A DNA stretch of 64,000 nt from Bryobacteraceae bacterium (GCA_025055455.1 JANWXD010000019.1:1-64000), one strand, 5' to 3'. Shown: positions 8,717 to 18,273, counted from the first letter of the stretch. A program made the numbers and translations. The notes: a model not told the origin generated them from the letters alone.

Positions 8717-10677
8717 GACGCTACTGGATCGCACTCGTGACCTTGTCTCTTTTAGCGCAGCAAGAGGCTCCGCCGGCTGGACAGCCCTCGCCGGCACCGG
8801 GCGTCGAGCAGTGGTTCACCGGCAGCTTTGAAGTGGGCGAGCGTTTCTTAGGTCCGTTGCGGGGCAACACGGACGCCTACCGCAGCGTGGTGAACCTCGG
8901 GGAAGGTCCCAAGCTGTTCGAAGCGGACCTCACGATCCGGAACCAATCGCGGAAGGCGTTCGACCGCCTGACGGTGCGCGGACATTCCTGGGGCGGCGAA
9001 CCCTACAACACCGCCCGGGTCGAATTGGAACGCGAGGGGAGCTACCGGTTCGGCGTGGAGTACCGCAACTTAGCGTATTTCAACGCCCTTCCCTCCTTCG
9101 CGAATCCCTTCCTCGAGCAGGGGATCCTGTTCAACCAACGCGCCTTCGACATCCAGCGCCGCACCCTGGACGCCCTGCTGGAGTTGCGGCCGGGGAGCCG
9201 GATCGTACCCTACCTCGCCTTCCTTCGGGACTGGGGCGCCGGCTCCGGAGTGACCGACTTCGTGGCGGCCGGCAATGAGTATGCCGTGCGCAACGACCTG
9301 AGCGACCGGACCACGCATCTCCGCGGCGGCGTGCGCTTTGAACTCCGGCGCTTCCACCTGACGCTCGAACAGGGGGGCTCGAAATTCAAGGATCACCAGC
9401 GCGCCTTCCACGCCGGGACGCACTTCGGGAACCGGACGGCGCCCTTGGCCGGGCAGCGGCTGTTCCTGTCATCCCTGGAGCAATCCTGGCGGGCCGAGGG
9501 GGACAGCCTGTACACCAAAGGCCTGCTCAGCACCAATCTCGCCTCTTGGGTGGACCTGTACGGGCAGTTTCTTTACAGCATTCCCTCGAGCGACGTCTCC
9601 TACGACCAAGCCAACCGAGGGCTGTTTCGGGAGCCGTTTGACATTCTGTTCTTCACGGCTCAGCAGCGGATCCTGACGGCGGCCACCAACCAACCGCACA
9701 CCTCCGGGAGCTTCGGCGCCGAGGTCCGTCCGCACCGCCGACTGAGGATCCGGGAGTCGTGGATGACAGACCGGTTTCACATCGCGGGCGCGGTGCGGAG
9801 CGAGCGCAACATTCTCAGAGCCGACTCTGCCGAGATCGCCGGCGCGGTCCCCGACCCGGTACCAGAGCGGTTGATTTTGAACTACCACCGGCAAGAGGTG
9901 AGCCTTCTCTTCGACCCGGTCTCATGGCTGACCTTGCGAGGCGGTCACCGCTACGTTTGGGGCGACGCCGCGTTCCGCAGGCCGAGGCTCACCGTCTCGG
10001 CCGGAGCCCAGTCCGGAGAGCTCAAGATGCACGTGGGGCTCGCTGGCTTGGTGGTGCGGCCTTCGACACGGCTGAACATTAGCTTCGACTTCGAGGGCTC
10101 ATCGGCGGAACGCAATTATTTTCGGACCTCGCTTCAGGATTACCAACGCGTACGTATCCGAGGGCGCTGGCAGGCCTTCGGCTCGCTGGCGTTTGCCGCC
10201 AACGTTGCGCTGCTCCGCAATGAAAACCCGGCGCCGGACATTCGCTTCGATTTCCTCAGCCGGGAGAACTCGTTGTCCGCGTTCTGGACGCCCCAAGGCG
10301 GCAAGTGGCTGGCCCTCACAGGGGACTACACGCGCTCCACGCTTCGGTCGAATCTGTTGATTCGCAACCCCACCGATCTCGGACGAGAGCAGTCGGCATA
10401 CCGCGAGAACGCTCATATCGCCACGGCCGTGCTGGATCTGAACTTCCCGCAAGTGCGCCAGGCGGCCCCCAAGCTCAGCGCGGGGGGTTCGCTTTTCGTC
10501 TCCTCCGGCAACCGGGCATCGGAGTATTACCGGCCGCTCGTGCGATTCTCGTTCCCACTGCACCGGAAAGCGCACTGGTTCTTCGAGTGGAGTTGGTACA
10601 GTCTGTGGGAGCGCTTCTACATCTTTGAGGGCTTCCGGACGCACCATTACTTGACCGGATTGCGGTTCGCATTATAG
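8713..10677 (+). CDS. MtrB/PioB-family decaheme-associated outer-membrane porin
   Basis: This is a 654-residue beta-barrel protein with an N-terminal signal peptide (residues 1 to about 16), alternating hydrophobic strands throughout, many aromatic girdle residues, and a C-terminal strand ending in RFAL. MtrB-family porins enclose the MtrA-type cytochrome and insulate it across the outer membrane. The assignment rests on length, barrel character and position directly after the mtrA-like gene with an ATGA overlap. Primary sequence in this family is poorly conserved. It appears to lack cysteines, including the N-terminal CXXC described for Shewanella MtrB. Confidence 0.82.
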   Translation: MRRYWIALVTLSLLAQQEAPPAGQPSPAPGVEQWFTGSFEVGERFLGPLRGNTDAYRSVVNLGEGPKLFEADLTIRNQSRKAFDRLTVRGHSWGGEPYNTARVELEREGSYRFGVEYRNLAYFNALPSFANPFLEQGILFNQRAFDIQRRTLDALLELRPGSRIVPYLAFLRDWGAGSGVTDFVAAGNEYAVRNDLSDRTTHLRGGVRFELRRFHLTLEQGGSKFKDHQRAFHAGTHFGNRTAPLAGQRLFLSSLEQSWRAEGDSLYTKGLLSTNLASWVDLYGQFLYSIPSSDVSYDQANRGLFREPFDILFFTAQQRILTAATNQPHTSGSFGAEVRPHRRLRIRESWMTDRFHIAGAVRSERNILRADSAEIAGAVPDPVPERLILNYHRQEVSLLFDPVSWLTLRGGHRYVWGDAAFRRPRLTVSAGAQSGELKMHVGLAGLVVRPSTRLNISFDFEGSSAERNYFRTSLQDYQRVRIRGRWQAFGSLAFAANVALLRNENPAPDIRFDFLSRENSLSAFWTPQGGKWLALTGDYTRSTLRSNLLIRNPTDLGREQSAYRENAHIATAVLDLNFPQVRQAAPKLSAGGSLFVSSGNRASEYYRPLVRFSFPLHRKAHWFFEWSWYSLWERFYIFEGFRTHHYLTGLRFAL

Positions 10678-10688
10678 TTGCGTGCGTT

Positions 10689-11786
10689 ATGAGGACTGAT
10701 TGGTTCGTTGTGCTCCTACTGGCCGCCCGAGCCTCGGGCACCATTCCGATTCCTGGCGACGCTCGCCAGGGCGCCGAAGTCTTCAAGGCCCAAGGCTGCA
10801 TCCAGTGCCACAGCGTGGCTGGACAAGGAGGCAAGCTGGGACCCGACCTGGCCCGGCGTGTCGGGCGGGGCTACACGCCCTCGCTCATGGCGAGCTTGAT
10901 GTGGAATCATGCCCCCGAGATGTGGTCGGCCATGGAGAAAGCCGGCATCGCCAAGCCGCAGCTCACGACCGAGCAGGCCGCGGATTTGTTCGCGTACTTT
11001 TACTCTGCGCGGTACTTCGAGCAGCCGGGAGATGCAGGGCGCGGCAAACGACTCTTCGAGTCGCGCCGCTGCGCCGGCTGTCACGGTGTGACCACAGCGT
11101 TGCCGGGCGGCGCCAGACCGGTTTTGGAGTGGGCGTCGCTTGCGGATCCGATCGTCCTGGCCGCGGAGATGTGGAATCACGCCGCGCAGATGAAGGAGGC
11201 CTTCGCCAAGCGCAAAATTCCGTGGGTGCGGCTGACGAGCCAGGAGCTGGCGGACCTACTAGTCTACCTCCAGAACTTGCCCGAGACGCGGGGCGTGCCA
11301 CGCGGGTTTGCTCCGGCTTCGGCCGAAACGGGGGCGATGCTCTTCCGGGCCAAGGGCTGCGCCGGTTGCCATACCGGGAATAACTCCCTGGAAAATCGTT
11401 TCCCCAACCGCACCATGACGGATTTCGCGGTGGCTATGTGGAACCATGCACCCGACATGGGGCCTGAGGCGCCCACGCTTCGACCCGAGGAGATGCGGCG
11501 CATCGTCGGGTACTTGTGGTCGTTGCAGGTCTTCGATCAGCGAGGCGACCCTAGACGTGGCAAGCTGGTCTATGCCGCCAAGCAGTGCGCTTCGTGTCAC
11601 GACTATCCGGCATCCGGCGCGCCGAGAATTCTGGGCAACCAGCAGCTCAATTCGATGTCGATGGTGGCAGCATTGTGGAAGCACGGGCCCGCTATGCTGC
11701 GGCAACGGCAGGCTCTGGGTCTCGCCTGGCCGCGCTTCCGGGGCCCGGAGATGGCCGACCTTCTGGCCTACCTCACGCAGCCGTAA
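10689..11786 (+). CDS. exported tetraheme cytochrome c made of four tandem class I-like domains
   Basis: The 365-residue product has a signal peptide and four CXXCH motifs at about 37, 128, 224 and 300, each starting a domain of 75-95 residues. Every domain carries a downstream MWNHAPEM-type motif (near 72, 162, 251 and 330; the last is LWKHGPAM), which probably supplies the distal Met or His ligand. This regular fourfold repeat differs from multihaem families such as CymA or STC. It lies 11 bases after the porin gene on the same strand, so it probably works with the conduit as a periplasmic electron carrier or link. No Shine-Dalgarno site is obvious. Function is inferred from context. Confidence 0.85.
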   Translation: MRTDWFVVLLLAARASGTIPIPGDARQGAEVFKAQGCIQCHSVAGQGGKLGPDLARRVGRGYTPSLMASLMWNHAPEMWSAMEKAGIAKPQLTTEQAADLFAYFYSARYFEQPGDAGRGKRLFESRRCAGCHGVTTALPGGARPVLEWASLADPIVLAAEMWNHAAQMKEAFAKRKIPWVRLTSQELADLLVYLQNLPETRGVPRGFAPASAETGAMLFRAKGCAGCHTGNNSLENRFPNRTMTDFAVAMWNHAPDMGPEAPTLRPEEMRRIVGYLWSLQVFDQRGDPRRGKLVYAAKQCASCHDYPASGAPRILGNQQLNSMSMVAALWKHGPAMLRQRQALGLAWPRFRGPEMADLLAYLTQP

Positions 11787-12153
11787 TCGGTCCGTCGGGA
11801 ATCGAGCGGCCCACTAGCCGGTGGGGACGAATTTCGGCGAACGCAGTGAACGAAGAGAACCAACTCGCCCAACAAAGGCTTCTCCGGCCGCCTTCGTTCC
11901 TGCCGCCTGGACTTGCTCGACGCCTACTACGGCGCAGCGACGCGTGGCCGGGCAACGAGAGGGACTTCGGAGCGCGATTCTGCGGCGGACACGCCCCACG
12001 CCTCCGGAAGCGTCGCGGCTTGAAGCCCCGCTTTCTGCAACCTGTTCGGAACACAGAGACCGACCCAGCGGTCGGCGCGGCATCCGAGCTCGACCCGAGC
12101 TATAATCGCTTTTGGCTCACAGTGGAAAGACCAATCCTCGGAGAGCGTACACC
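11787..12153. other. intergenic region without a convincing gene
   Basis: Open frames here give low-complexity Arg/Pro-rich products and look like chance. The segment includes a near-perfect inverted repeat around ACGCCTCCGGAAGCGT (about 11999-12014). A TATAAT at 12101-12106 probably drives the downstream DUF6580 gene, but its -35 match is poor. Confidence 0.5.
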
Positions 12154-12705
12154 ATGCCCCGCAGTCGAACGTTGCTGTTAGTCGTCATTATCGTGGCCGC
12201 GGCCGCCTCACGGCTGATTCCCCATCCCCCGAACTTTAGCCCGATTGGAGCGATCGCTTTGTTGAGCGGAGCCTGTTTTGGGATGCGAGGCGTAGCCTTT
12301 CTCGTTCCTCTGGCCGCGATGTTTCTCAGCGACCTGGCGTTGGGCCTTCTTCGCAACGATTTGTCGCTCGGGCTGCACCGGCTGGCGCCCGTCGTCTACG
12401 GAAGCTTCGCGCTGATTGTGTGTTTCGGTTTTTGGTTGCGGGCTCGGCGCCGCCCCTTGCCCATCGCCGCCGCCACGCTGGCCAGTTCGGTGTCGTTCTT
12501 CGTGGTCACGAATTTTGGCGTTTGGGCGTTCGGGACTTACTATCCGAAGACTTGGGAGGGGCTCGCGGCCTGCTACGTCGCCGCAATTCCGTTCTTCCGC
12601 AACACGCTGCTCGGGGACGCTGTTTACGCGGCCTTGCTCTTCGGCACCCTGGCCCTTGCTGAAAAGCTCTCCCCCACCCTCCGCGAGGCGCCCGCGCCAC
12701 GGTGA
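12154..12705 (+). CDS. DUF6580-family integral membrane protein
   Basis: The 183-residue protein has five to six hydrophobic segments. The N-terminal helix is followed by HPPNFSPIGAIALLSGACF, typical of the DUF6580 family, whose function is not established; members resemble small vitamin-transporter S components. The ATG at 12154 is supported by GGAGAG 8 bases upstream, and the first residues form a transmembrane helix. The next gene starts 6 bases later. Confidence 0.8.
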   Translation: MPRSRTLLLVVIIVAAAASRLIPHPPNFSPIGAIALLSGACFGMRGVAFLVPLAAMFLSDLALGLLRNDLSLGLHRLAPVVYGSFALIVCFGFWLRARRRPLPIAAATLASSVSFFVVTNFGVWAFGTYYPKTWEGLAACYVAAIPFFRNTLLGDAVYAALLFGTLALAEKLSPTLREAPAPR

Positions 12706-12711
12706 GCCTGG

Positions 12712-13494
12712 ATGCCTTCGGGCCGGGCGCGCGTGCTGGTCTCCTGGAGCTCCGGCAAGGACAGCGCTTGGGCGCTACACGTGTTGCGCCAGCGGCCCGA
12801 ATTCGAGATCGTCGGCCTGATCACCACGTTGAATGAGACGTCCGACCGCGTGGCGATGCACGGTGTGCGGCGTTGCCTGGTGGAAGCTCAAGCGTCCGCG
12901 GCTGGCTTGCCGCTGTGGATCGTACCGTTGCCCTTTCCCTGTTCGAACGTCGCGTACGAGGAGAGGATGCGAGCAGCGATCGGCCAGGCCTGCAAGCAAG
13001 GTGTCACGCACATCGCCTTCGGCGACCTCTATTTGGAGGACGTGCGCGCCTACCGCACTCGCTTGATGGCCGGCACCGGGGTCGAGCCTCTGTTCCCCCT
13101 GTGGTGTTCCCCACGGGAAACACCGCGGCTTGCCCGGAACATGCTGCGGGCCGGCCTGCGAGCCGTCCTCACCTGCGTGGATCCGAGGCAGCTTTCGGAA
13201 AGCTTCGCCGGCCGCCTCTATGACCGGCGGCTCCTCGAGCAGCTGCCCGCCACGGTGGACCCCTGCGGGGAGCGGGGTGAGTTCCACACGTTCTGCTACA
13301 AGGGACCGATGTTCGACGGGGAACTTCCAGTGCAGGTCGGCCGAACCGTATGCCGGCAGGGGTTTTGCTTCGTCGACGTGACCCTGTTGAAGGCTCCGCT
13401 TCGGGCCGGCTCGAGGGGCGATCGAGCGCCGGAGCACCGATCCGATCCGGAAAGACAATCCGCCACGAGCCGGCGAACGTCGCGCGCGAACTAA
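12712..13494 (+). CDS. Dph6-related PP-loop ATP pyrophosphatase
   Basis: The protein belongs to the adenine nucleotide alpha-hydrolase superfamily. The PP-loop WSSGKDSAWAL lies near residue 13, and family features such as GDLYLEDVRAYR and GERGEFHTFCYKGPMF follow. The eukaryotic/archaeal relative Dph6 makes diphthamide, but bacteria lack that pathway, so the substrate here is unknown. The last 30 residues are a charged, probably disordered tail. The stop codon overlaps that of the convergent PAP2 gene. Confidence 0.85.
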   Translation: MPSGRARVLVSWSSGKDSAWALHVLRQRPEFEIVGLITTLNETSDRVAMHGVRRCLVEAQASAAGLPLWIVPLPFPCSNVAYEERMRAAIGQACKQGVTHIAFGDLYLEDVRAYRTRLMAGTGVEPLFPLWCSPRETPRLARNMLRAGLRAVLTCVDPRQLSESFAGRLYDRRLLEQLPATVDPCGERGEFHTFCYKGPMFDGELPVQVGRTVCRQGFCFVDVTLLKAPLRAGSRGDRAPEHRSDPERQSATSRRTSRAN

Positions 13495-14009
13495 CTCAGC
13501 AAGCTCCAGGAGGCAAAGGCCAGCAGCACGCCCAAAATCGAACCGGCCAGCACATCGCTGAGGAAGTGCATGCCCAGAACGATGCGGGAGGCGGCCACGC
13601 TGGCCGCGCAGAACAAGAGCAGCGGCGCCGCGGCGGGGTAGGCAACGGCCAAGGATACGGCCACCGCGAAGGCCGTAATCGAGTGCCCGGAGGGGAACGA
13701 GAATTGGTCCGGCGGCAGCAGCGTGCACCACACGTGAGGCGCAATGGCGCACGGCCGGCGGCGGCCGGTCAAACGCTTGAGGATGAGGAACAGCACAACG
13801 CCAGCCCCAGCCGCCAGCCCGGCCACCTCCGCGACCAGGAACCGTTCTGGGCCGCCGAACAGCAGCACCAAAGCCCCCGCCACCACCCACAGCCAGCCGT
13901 CGCCTCCGCGCGTGGCCCCCAGCATCCACACTTGAAACCAACGCGGCGGCTCCCATGCATGGACGCGCCGCATCAGGCCATAGTCGCGAGCCGTGATGAA
14001 GTCGCGCAT
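13491..14009 (-). CDS. PAP2-family membrane phosphatase
   Basis: The three phosphatase motifs are visible: KRLTGRRRP, PSGH and SRIVLGMHFLSD, spread over a protein with about five transmembrane helices. Family members dephosphorylate lipid pyrophosphates such as undecaprenyl diphosphate or phosphatidic acid at the outer face of the inner membrane. The start at MRDFITARDYG (14009) is preferred to an upstream ATG that would add a polar, non-family extension and overlap the neighbouring gene's leader. Confidence 0.88.
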   Translation of the reverse strand: MRDFITARDYGLMRRVHAWEPPRWFQVWMLGATRGGDGWLWVVAGALVLLFGGPERFLVAEVAGLAAGAGVVLFLILKRLTGRRRPCAIAPHVWCTLLPPDQFSFPSGHSITAFAVAVSLAVAYPAAAPLLLFCAASVAASRIVLGMHFLSDVLAGSILGVLLAFASWSLLS

Positions 14010-14069
14010 GGCGGACTGCTCTCTGTCCAGTGTACGAGAGCTTATGTTTCGCGAAGATGAAACGCGCAT

Positions 14070-15224
14070 GTGAAACAATCAACACCTGTGACGAAACTTG
14101 ATTTCCTCTTCTTCGACGCCGGCGGGGGCCACCGGGCAGCCGCCACGGCGCTCCGTCTCGTGATCGAGCAGCAGCAGCGCCCCTGGGAAGTCCGGCTCGT
14201 CAACTTGCAGGAGTTGCTCGACCCGCTGGATGTGGCCCGAAAGTGGTTCGGCGTGCGCCTGCAAGACGTCTACAACCTGTTTCTCCAGAAGCGCTGGACG
14301 CTCGGCTCGCCCCAACTGCTGCGCGTGCTGCAAGCGCTCATCCGGCTCTACCACCGCGACGAGGTCCGGCTGCTCGAGGAGTACTGGCGCGCCAGCCGGC
14401 CGGATCTGGTGGTTTCCTTCATTCCCCACTTCAACCGTGCCCTCTACGAGAGTCTGGCGCGCGCCTGCCCGAAGACGCCGTTTGTCACGGTCCTCACCGA
14501 CCTGGCGGATTATCCTCCCCACTTCTGGATCGAGCGCCAGCGGCAGTATTTTGTGTGCGGCACAGCCAGAGCGGTCGAGCAGGCGCTGGCGCTCGGACAC
14601 GAGCCCGAGCGGGTGTTCCGTGTTTCCGGCATGATCCTGCATCCGCGGTTCTACCAGCCCATGGACGTGGACCGCAAAGCCGAGCGGCGCAGGCTCGGCT
14701 TGGATCCCTCGCGGCCGACGGGCCTGGTGCTGTTCGGCGGCCAGGGCTCGGCGGTCATGCCCACGATCGTCCGGCGGCTGGACGGCTCGGATCTCGATCT
14801 GCAACTCATTGCCATCTGCGGCCACAATGACGCGCTGCGACGGCAACTGACGGCGATGCCGACTCGCATTTCCTTGTTCGTCGAGGGGTTCACGGACCGC
14901 GTGCCCTACTACATGTATCTTTCCGACTTTTTCATCGGCAAACCGGGCCCGGGCAGCATCAGCGAAGCACTCGCCATGAAGCTGCCGGTCGTCGTGGAAT
15001 GCAACGCCTGGACGCTGCCCCAGGAGCGCTACAACGCCGAGTGGATCCTGGAGCATGGGGTCGGCTGCGTGGTGCGAAGCTTCCGAGCCGTAGCCGCGAC
15101 CGTGGCCGAGCTGCTTCAGCCCGGAAAGCTGGCCGAGTTTCGGGCCCGGGCGGCGGCGCTCAACAACCGCGCCGTGTTCGAAATCCCCGACATCCTGGCG
15201 CGTATTCTCGCCGCAGGCCCGTGA
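14070..15224 (+). CDS. MGDG synthase-like GT28 glycosyltransferase
   Basis: The 384-residue protein resembles processive diacylglycerol glycosyltransferases and MurG-like GT28 enzymes. The N-terminal FFDAGGGHRAAATAL glycine-rich motif, the central VTDLADYPPHFWI region and the donor-site motif KPGPGSISEALAMKLPVV are diagnostic. It probably adds sugars to diacylglycerol or a related lipid at the inner membrane. GTG at 14070 and GTG at 14088 are both possible starts. It is divergent from the PAP2 gene. Confidence 0.85.
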   Translation: MKQSTPVTKLDFLFFDAGGGHRAAATALRLVIEQQQRPWEVRLVNLQELLDPLDVARKWFGVRLQDVYNLFLQKRWTLGSPQLLRVLQALIRLYHRDEVRLLEEYWRASRPDLVVSFIPHFNRALYESLARACPKTPFVTVLTDLADYPPHFWIERQRQYFVCGTARAVEQALALGHEPERVFRVSGMILHPRFYQPMDVDRKAERRRLGLDPSRPTGLVLFGGQGSAVMPTIVRRLDGSDLDLQLIAICGHNDALRRQLTAMPTRISLFVEGFTDRVPYYMYLSDFFIGKPGPGSISEALAMKLPVVVECNAWTLPQERYNAEWILEHGVGCVVRSFRAVAATVAELLQPGKLAEFRARAAALNNRAVFEIPDILARILAAGP

Positions 15225-15253
15225 CCTATCATGGACAACACGAGGAAGTTGCC

Positions 15254-17245
15254 ATGCGGACCGTGCTCGGCTTGTTTCTTTGTTGCGCCGCCGGAGCCCA
15301 ATCCCAGGATGCGCATGCGCGGCTCACGGCCTGGATGGACCGGCTGGCCCAGCAGGAACTGGACCGCCGCGCGGCCCAGATCGCCGCGGTGCGAACGGTC
15401 GAGGAAGCCGAGCGGCGCAAGCAGTTGGTGCGCGACAAGATCCTGGAGCTGCTGGGGGGCCTGCCGGACTACAACGGCCCTCTCAACGCGCGCATCACGG
15501 GCAAGATCGAGCGGCCGCGCTACGTCATCGAAAAGGTGATTTTCGAGAGCCTGCCGAAGTTCTACGTCACGGCGAACCTGTACCGGCCCGCGGCCCCGGG
15601 CAAATACCCGGGCATCCTGCTGCCGCTCGGCCACTGGGACCAGGGAAAGCCGGCGGTGCAACAGATCGCCGCCAACCTGGCGATGAAAGGATTCGTGGTG
15701 CTGGCGTACGACCCCATCGGCCAGGGCGAGCGGCTGGTAGCGTACGATCGGCGGTTGGGCCGCTCGCTGGCCGGGGGCGCCACCGAGCAACACTTCATGG
15801 CGGGAGCCCAAAGCTTGCTTGCGGGGGAGAGCTTCGCCCGCTACCGCATCTTCGACGGCAAGCGCGCGCTCGACTACCTGGTGAGCCGCCCGGAAGTGGA
15901 TCCCGAGCGGATCGGGTGCACAGGCTGCTCCGGGGGTGGCACGCTCACGACGTACATCTCGGCTCTCGACCCGCGCGTCAAAGTGGCCGCGCCCGCTTGC
16001 TACATGACCTCCTTCCGCGTGCTGTTTTCCGGGCCGGTGGGAGATTCCGAGCAGAGTCTGCCGAATTTTCTGTCTTCCGGCCTGGACCAGACCGACTACG
16101 TCGAGCTGTTCGCGCCGAAGCCGTGGCTGATCGCCTCGACCATCGAGGACTTCTTTCCGCTCGAAGGGGCCCGCCAGATCTATGAAGAGGCCCGGCGGTG
16201 GTACCGGATTTACGGCGCCGAAGAACGGATCGGTTGGGTCGTGGGACCCGGCCCGCACGGCACGCCCCTGCCAGTGCGCGAAGCGATCTACGAGTGGATG
16301 ATCCGCTGGTTGAAAAACGGCGAGGGCGATTTCCACGAAGAGCCGGTCGAGCTGCTGCCCGATCACGCCCTGTTTGTGACCAAAAGCGGTCAGGTCTCCG
16401 AAGAAGGCAGCCGGGAAATCCACGAAATCATCCTGGAGCGGTTTCGTTCCCGTCAGAGCAAAGCCGAATTGAATGTCAAGGAGCTGCTGGACTTCTTGCG
16501 CGGCCTGATGAGCCCCACGCGGGAAAGTCCGCTCGAGGTCACCAGCGGGCCGCCGGTTCCGTCAGCCGATTACACCACCCAGACCGTCGCCTTCGAGACT
16601 GAGCCGGCACTGGAGATCCACGGGACGCTGCTCGTGCCGCGCACCGCAGGACGCAAGCCGGCGGTGCTGGTGGTCGAGACGGGGGCCGGGCCGTCGGATC
16701 TGGCCAAGCGCCTGGCGGCCAGAGGCGCTGTCGTTCTCGCGCTGACGCCGCGGGGACTGCCGCGCCCTGACGACAGAGGACGGTTCTCCGGCGACTGGTT
16801 GATGAACACGCGGGCTTGGCTGATCGGGCGGAATCTGGCCGGGATGCGGGCGTATGACATCCGCCGTGGCGTGGATCTGCTCGCGGCCCGCCTGGATGTG
16901 GATCCCACCGCCATCCGGGGCGTGGCGCGCGGCGAGGCCGGCGTATGGCTCTTGATGACGGCGGCCATCGACCAGCGCCTCACCCGCATTTGGCTGGACC
17001 GCACGCCCTACAGCTTGCGGGCGGCCCTGGAGAACCCCATCCACCGCAATCTCCACGCAGCGGTCATTCCGGGTTTCTGCCTGCGCTGGGATCTGGCCGA
17101 TCTGGTCAAAGCCATCGAGCCGCGCCAAGTCCTCTGGACCGACCCGACGGACTGGATGGGTCGCGTGGTGTTCGCCGGCGACCGCTTCCGCTACCGCGGC
17201 TTCGAGGAGCCCGACGAGCCGCTGTTGGCGGCTTTGCTTCAGTAG
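15254..17245 (+). CDS. exported alpha/beta-hydrolase, acetyl xylan esterase-like
   Basis: The 663-residue product has a signal peptide (MRTVLGLFLCCAAGAQSQ). Its first alpha/beta-hydrolase domain carries a GCSGGG nucleophile elbow near residue 225 and a GPHGTPLP segment that could hold the catalytic His. A second, less typical hydrolase-like domain fills the C-terminal half. The family removes acyl groups from polysaccharides in the periplasm or outside. A longer frame upstream of 15254 overlaps the GT28 gene and is not used; ATG 15254 starts the signal peptide. Confidence 0.8.
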   Translation: MRTVLGLFLCCAAGAQSQDAHARLTAWMDRLAQQELDRRAAQIAAVRTVEEAERRKQLVRDKILELLGGLPDYNGPLNARITGKIERPRYVIEKVIFESLPKFYVTANLYRPAAPGKYPGILLPLGHWDQGKPAVQQIAANLAMKGFVVLAYDPIGQGERLVAYDRRLGRSLAGGATEQHFMAGAQSLLAGESFARYRIFDGKRALDYLVSRPEVDPERIGCTGCSGGGTLTTYISALDPRVKVAAPACYMTSFRVLFSGPVGDSEQSLPNFLSSGLDQTDYVELFAPKPWLIASTIEDFFPLEGARQIYEEARRWYRIYGAEERIGWVVGPGPHGTPLPVREAIYEWMIRWLKNGEGDFHEEPVELLPDHALFVTKSGQVSEEGSREIHEIILERFRSRQSKAELNVKELLDFLRGLMSPTRESPLEVTSGPPVPSADYTTQTVAFETEPALEIHGTLLVPRTAGRKPAVLVVETGAGPSDLAKRLAARGAVVLALTPRGLPRPDDRGRFSGDWLMNTRAWLIGRNLAGMRAYDIRRGVDLLAARLDVDPTAIRGVARGEAGVWLLMTAAIDQRLTRIWLDRTPYSLRAALENPIHRNLHAAVIPGFCLRWDLADLVKAIEPRQVLWTDPTDWMGRVVFAGDRFRYRGFEEPDEPLLAALLQ

Positions 17246-17325
17246 GCCGCCTCGCGCTCGTCGGCGGCGCTGGTATGCTTGCCCGTTGAGGCGCCTGAAG
17301 GCGCAGAAAGGAGGAAATCGAACAC

Positions 17326-18273
17326 ATGCGCTTGCGAGGAGGATTTGCGCTCGCCGCCGTGGCGAGCGCCGCCGCGATGGGTTTCTGGGCGGGTTCCCGG
17401 AGCCGGGACCCCGGAGTCGTGAAAGCCGCTGTCCGCGCACCCGCACAAGCGCCGGCGGACGGCAAGCTGCGGATCATCGTCAGCGGCGCGCATCCCGACG
17501 ACGCCGAGTACCGCGGCGCCGGCGTGGCGTTGAAGTGGGCGCGCTTGGGGCACCACGTCAAGTTCGTCTCGACGACCAACGGCGACATCGGTCACTGGCA
17601 GATGGCCGGAGGGCCGCTGGCACAGCGGCGCACGCGGGAGGTGCAGGAAGTCGCGCGGCGGTGGGGCGTCACCACCGAGGTGCTGGACATTCACGACGGC
17701 GAGATTATGCCGACGCTGGAAAACCGGCGCATCATCACGCGGCTCATCCGGCAATGGAACGCCGACGTGGTGATCACCCACCGTCCCTGGGACTACCATC
17801 CCGACCACCGCTATACCTCCATTCTGGTCCAGGACTCGGCTTACATGGTCACGGTTCCGTTTTTCTGTCCGGACACGCCGCCGCTCAAACGCAATCCGGT
17901 GTATCTCTACGCTCCGGACCGGTTCGAGAAGCCCGTTCCGTTCCGCGCCGACGTGGCGGTGGCCATTGACGATGTCATCGAGCCGACGCTCGACGCCTTG
18001 CTGGTGATGGAGTCGCAGATCCACGAGGGCGGCGCCAACGGCCACGCGGGCCTGTATCCGGCCGACGAGGCGGCCCGCAAGAAGCGTCATGAAGAGGTGC
18101 GCAAGAACCTGGCGGCGCGCTATGCCAGCTATGCCGAGCGCTACCGGCAGGCGTTGATCGAAAGGTACGGCAAGGAGCGCGGCAGCCAGGTGCGCTACGC
18201 CCAAGCCTTCGAGCTGTGCGAATACGGTCGCATGCCGAGCAAAGAGGAGCTGGCGCAGATTTTTCCGTTCTAG
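17326..18273 (+). CDS. exported PIG-L (LmbE-like) deacetylase
   Basis: The zinc-site motif SGAHPDDAEYRGAGV occurs near residue 55, and THRPWDYHPDHRY further on supplies the second histidine set, both typical of N-acetylglucosaminyl deacetylases. An N-terminal hydrophobic segment suggests export or membrane anchoring. The ATG at 17326 follows AAAGGAGG closely. It lies 80 bases after the esterase gene, and the two may act together on surface or external glycans. Confidence 0.9.
   Translation: MRLRGGFALAAVASAAAMGFWAGSRSRDPGVVKAAVRAPAQAPADGKLRIIVSGAHPDDAEYRGAGVALKWARLGHHVKFVSTTNGDIGHWQMAGGPLAQRRTREVQEVARRWGVTTEVLDIHDGEIMPTLENRRIITRLIRQWNADVVITHRPWDYHPDHRYTSILVQDSAYMVTVPFFCPDTPPLKRNPVYLYAPDRFEKPVPFRADVAVAIDDVIEPTLDALLVMESQIHEGGANGHAGLYPADEAARKKRHEEVRKNLAARYASYAERYRQALIERYGKERGSQVRYAQAFELCEYGRMPSKEELAQIFPF

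Noticed and set aside
11585-12181. ORFs in the gap after the tetraheme cytochrome gene
   Set aside because: Arg/Pro-rich products, no ribosome site, overlap with the real 3' end of the cytochrome gene.
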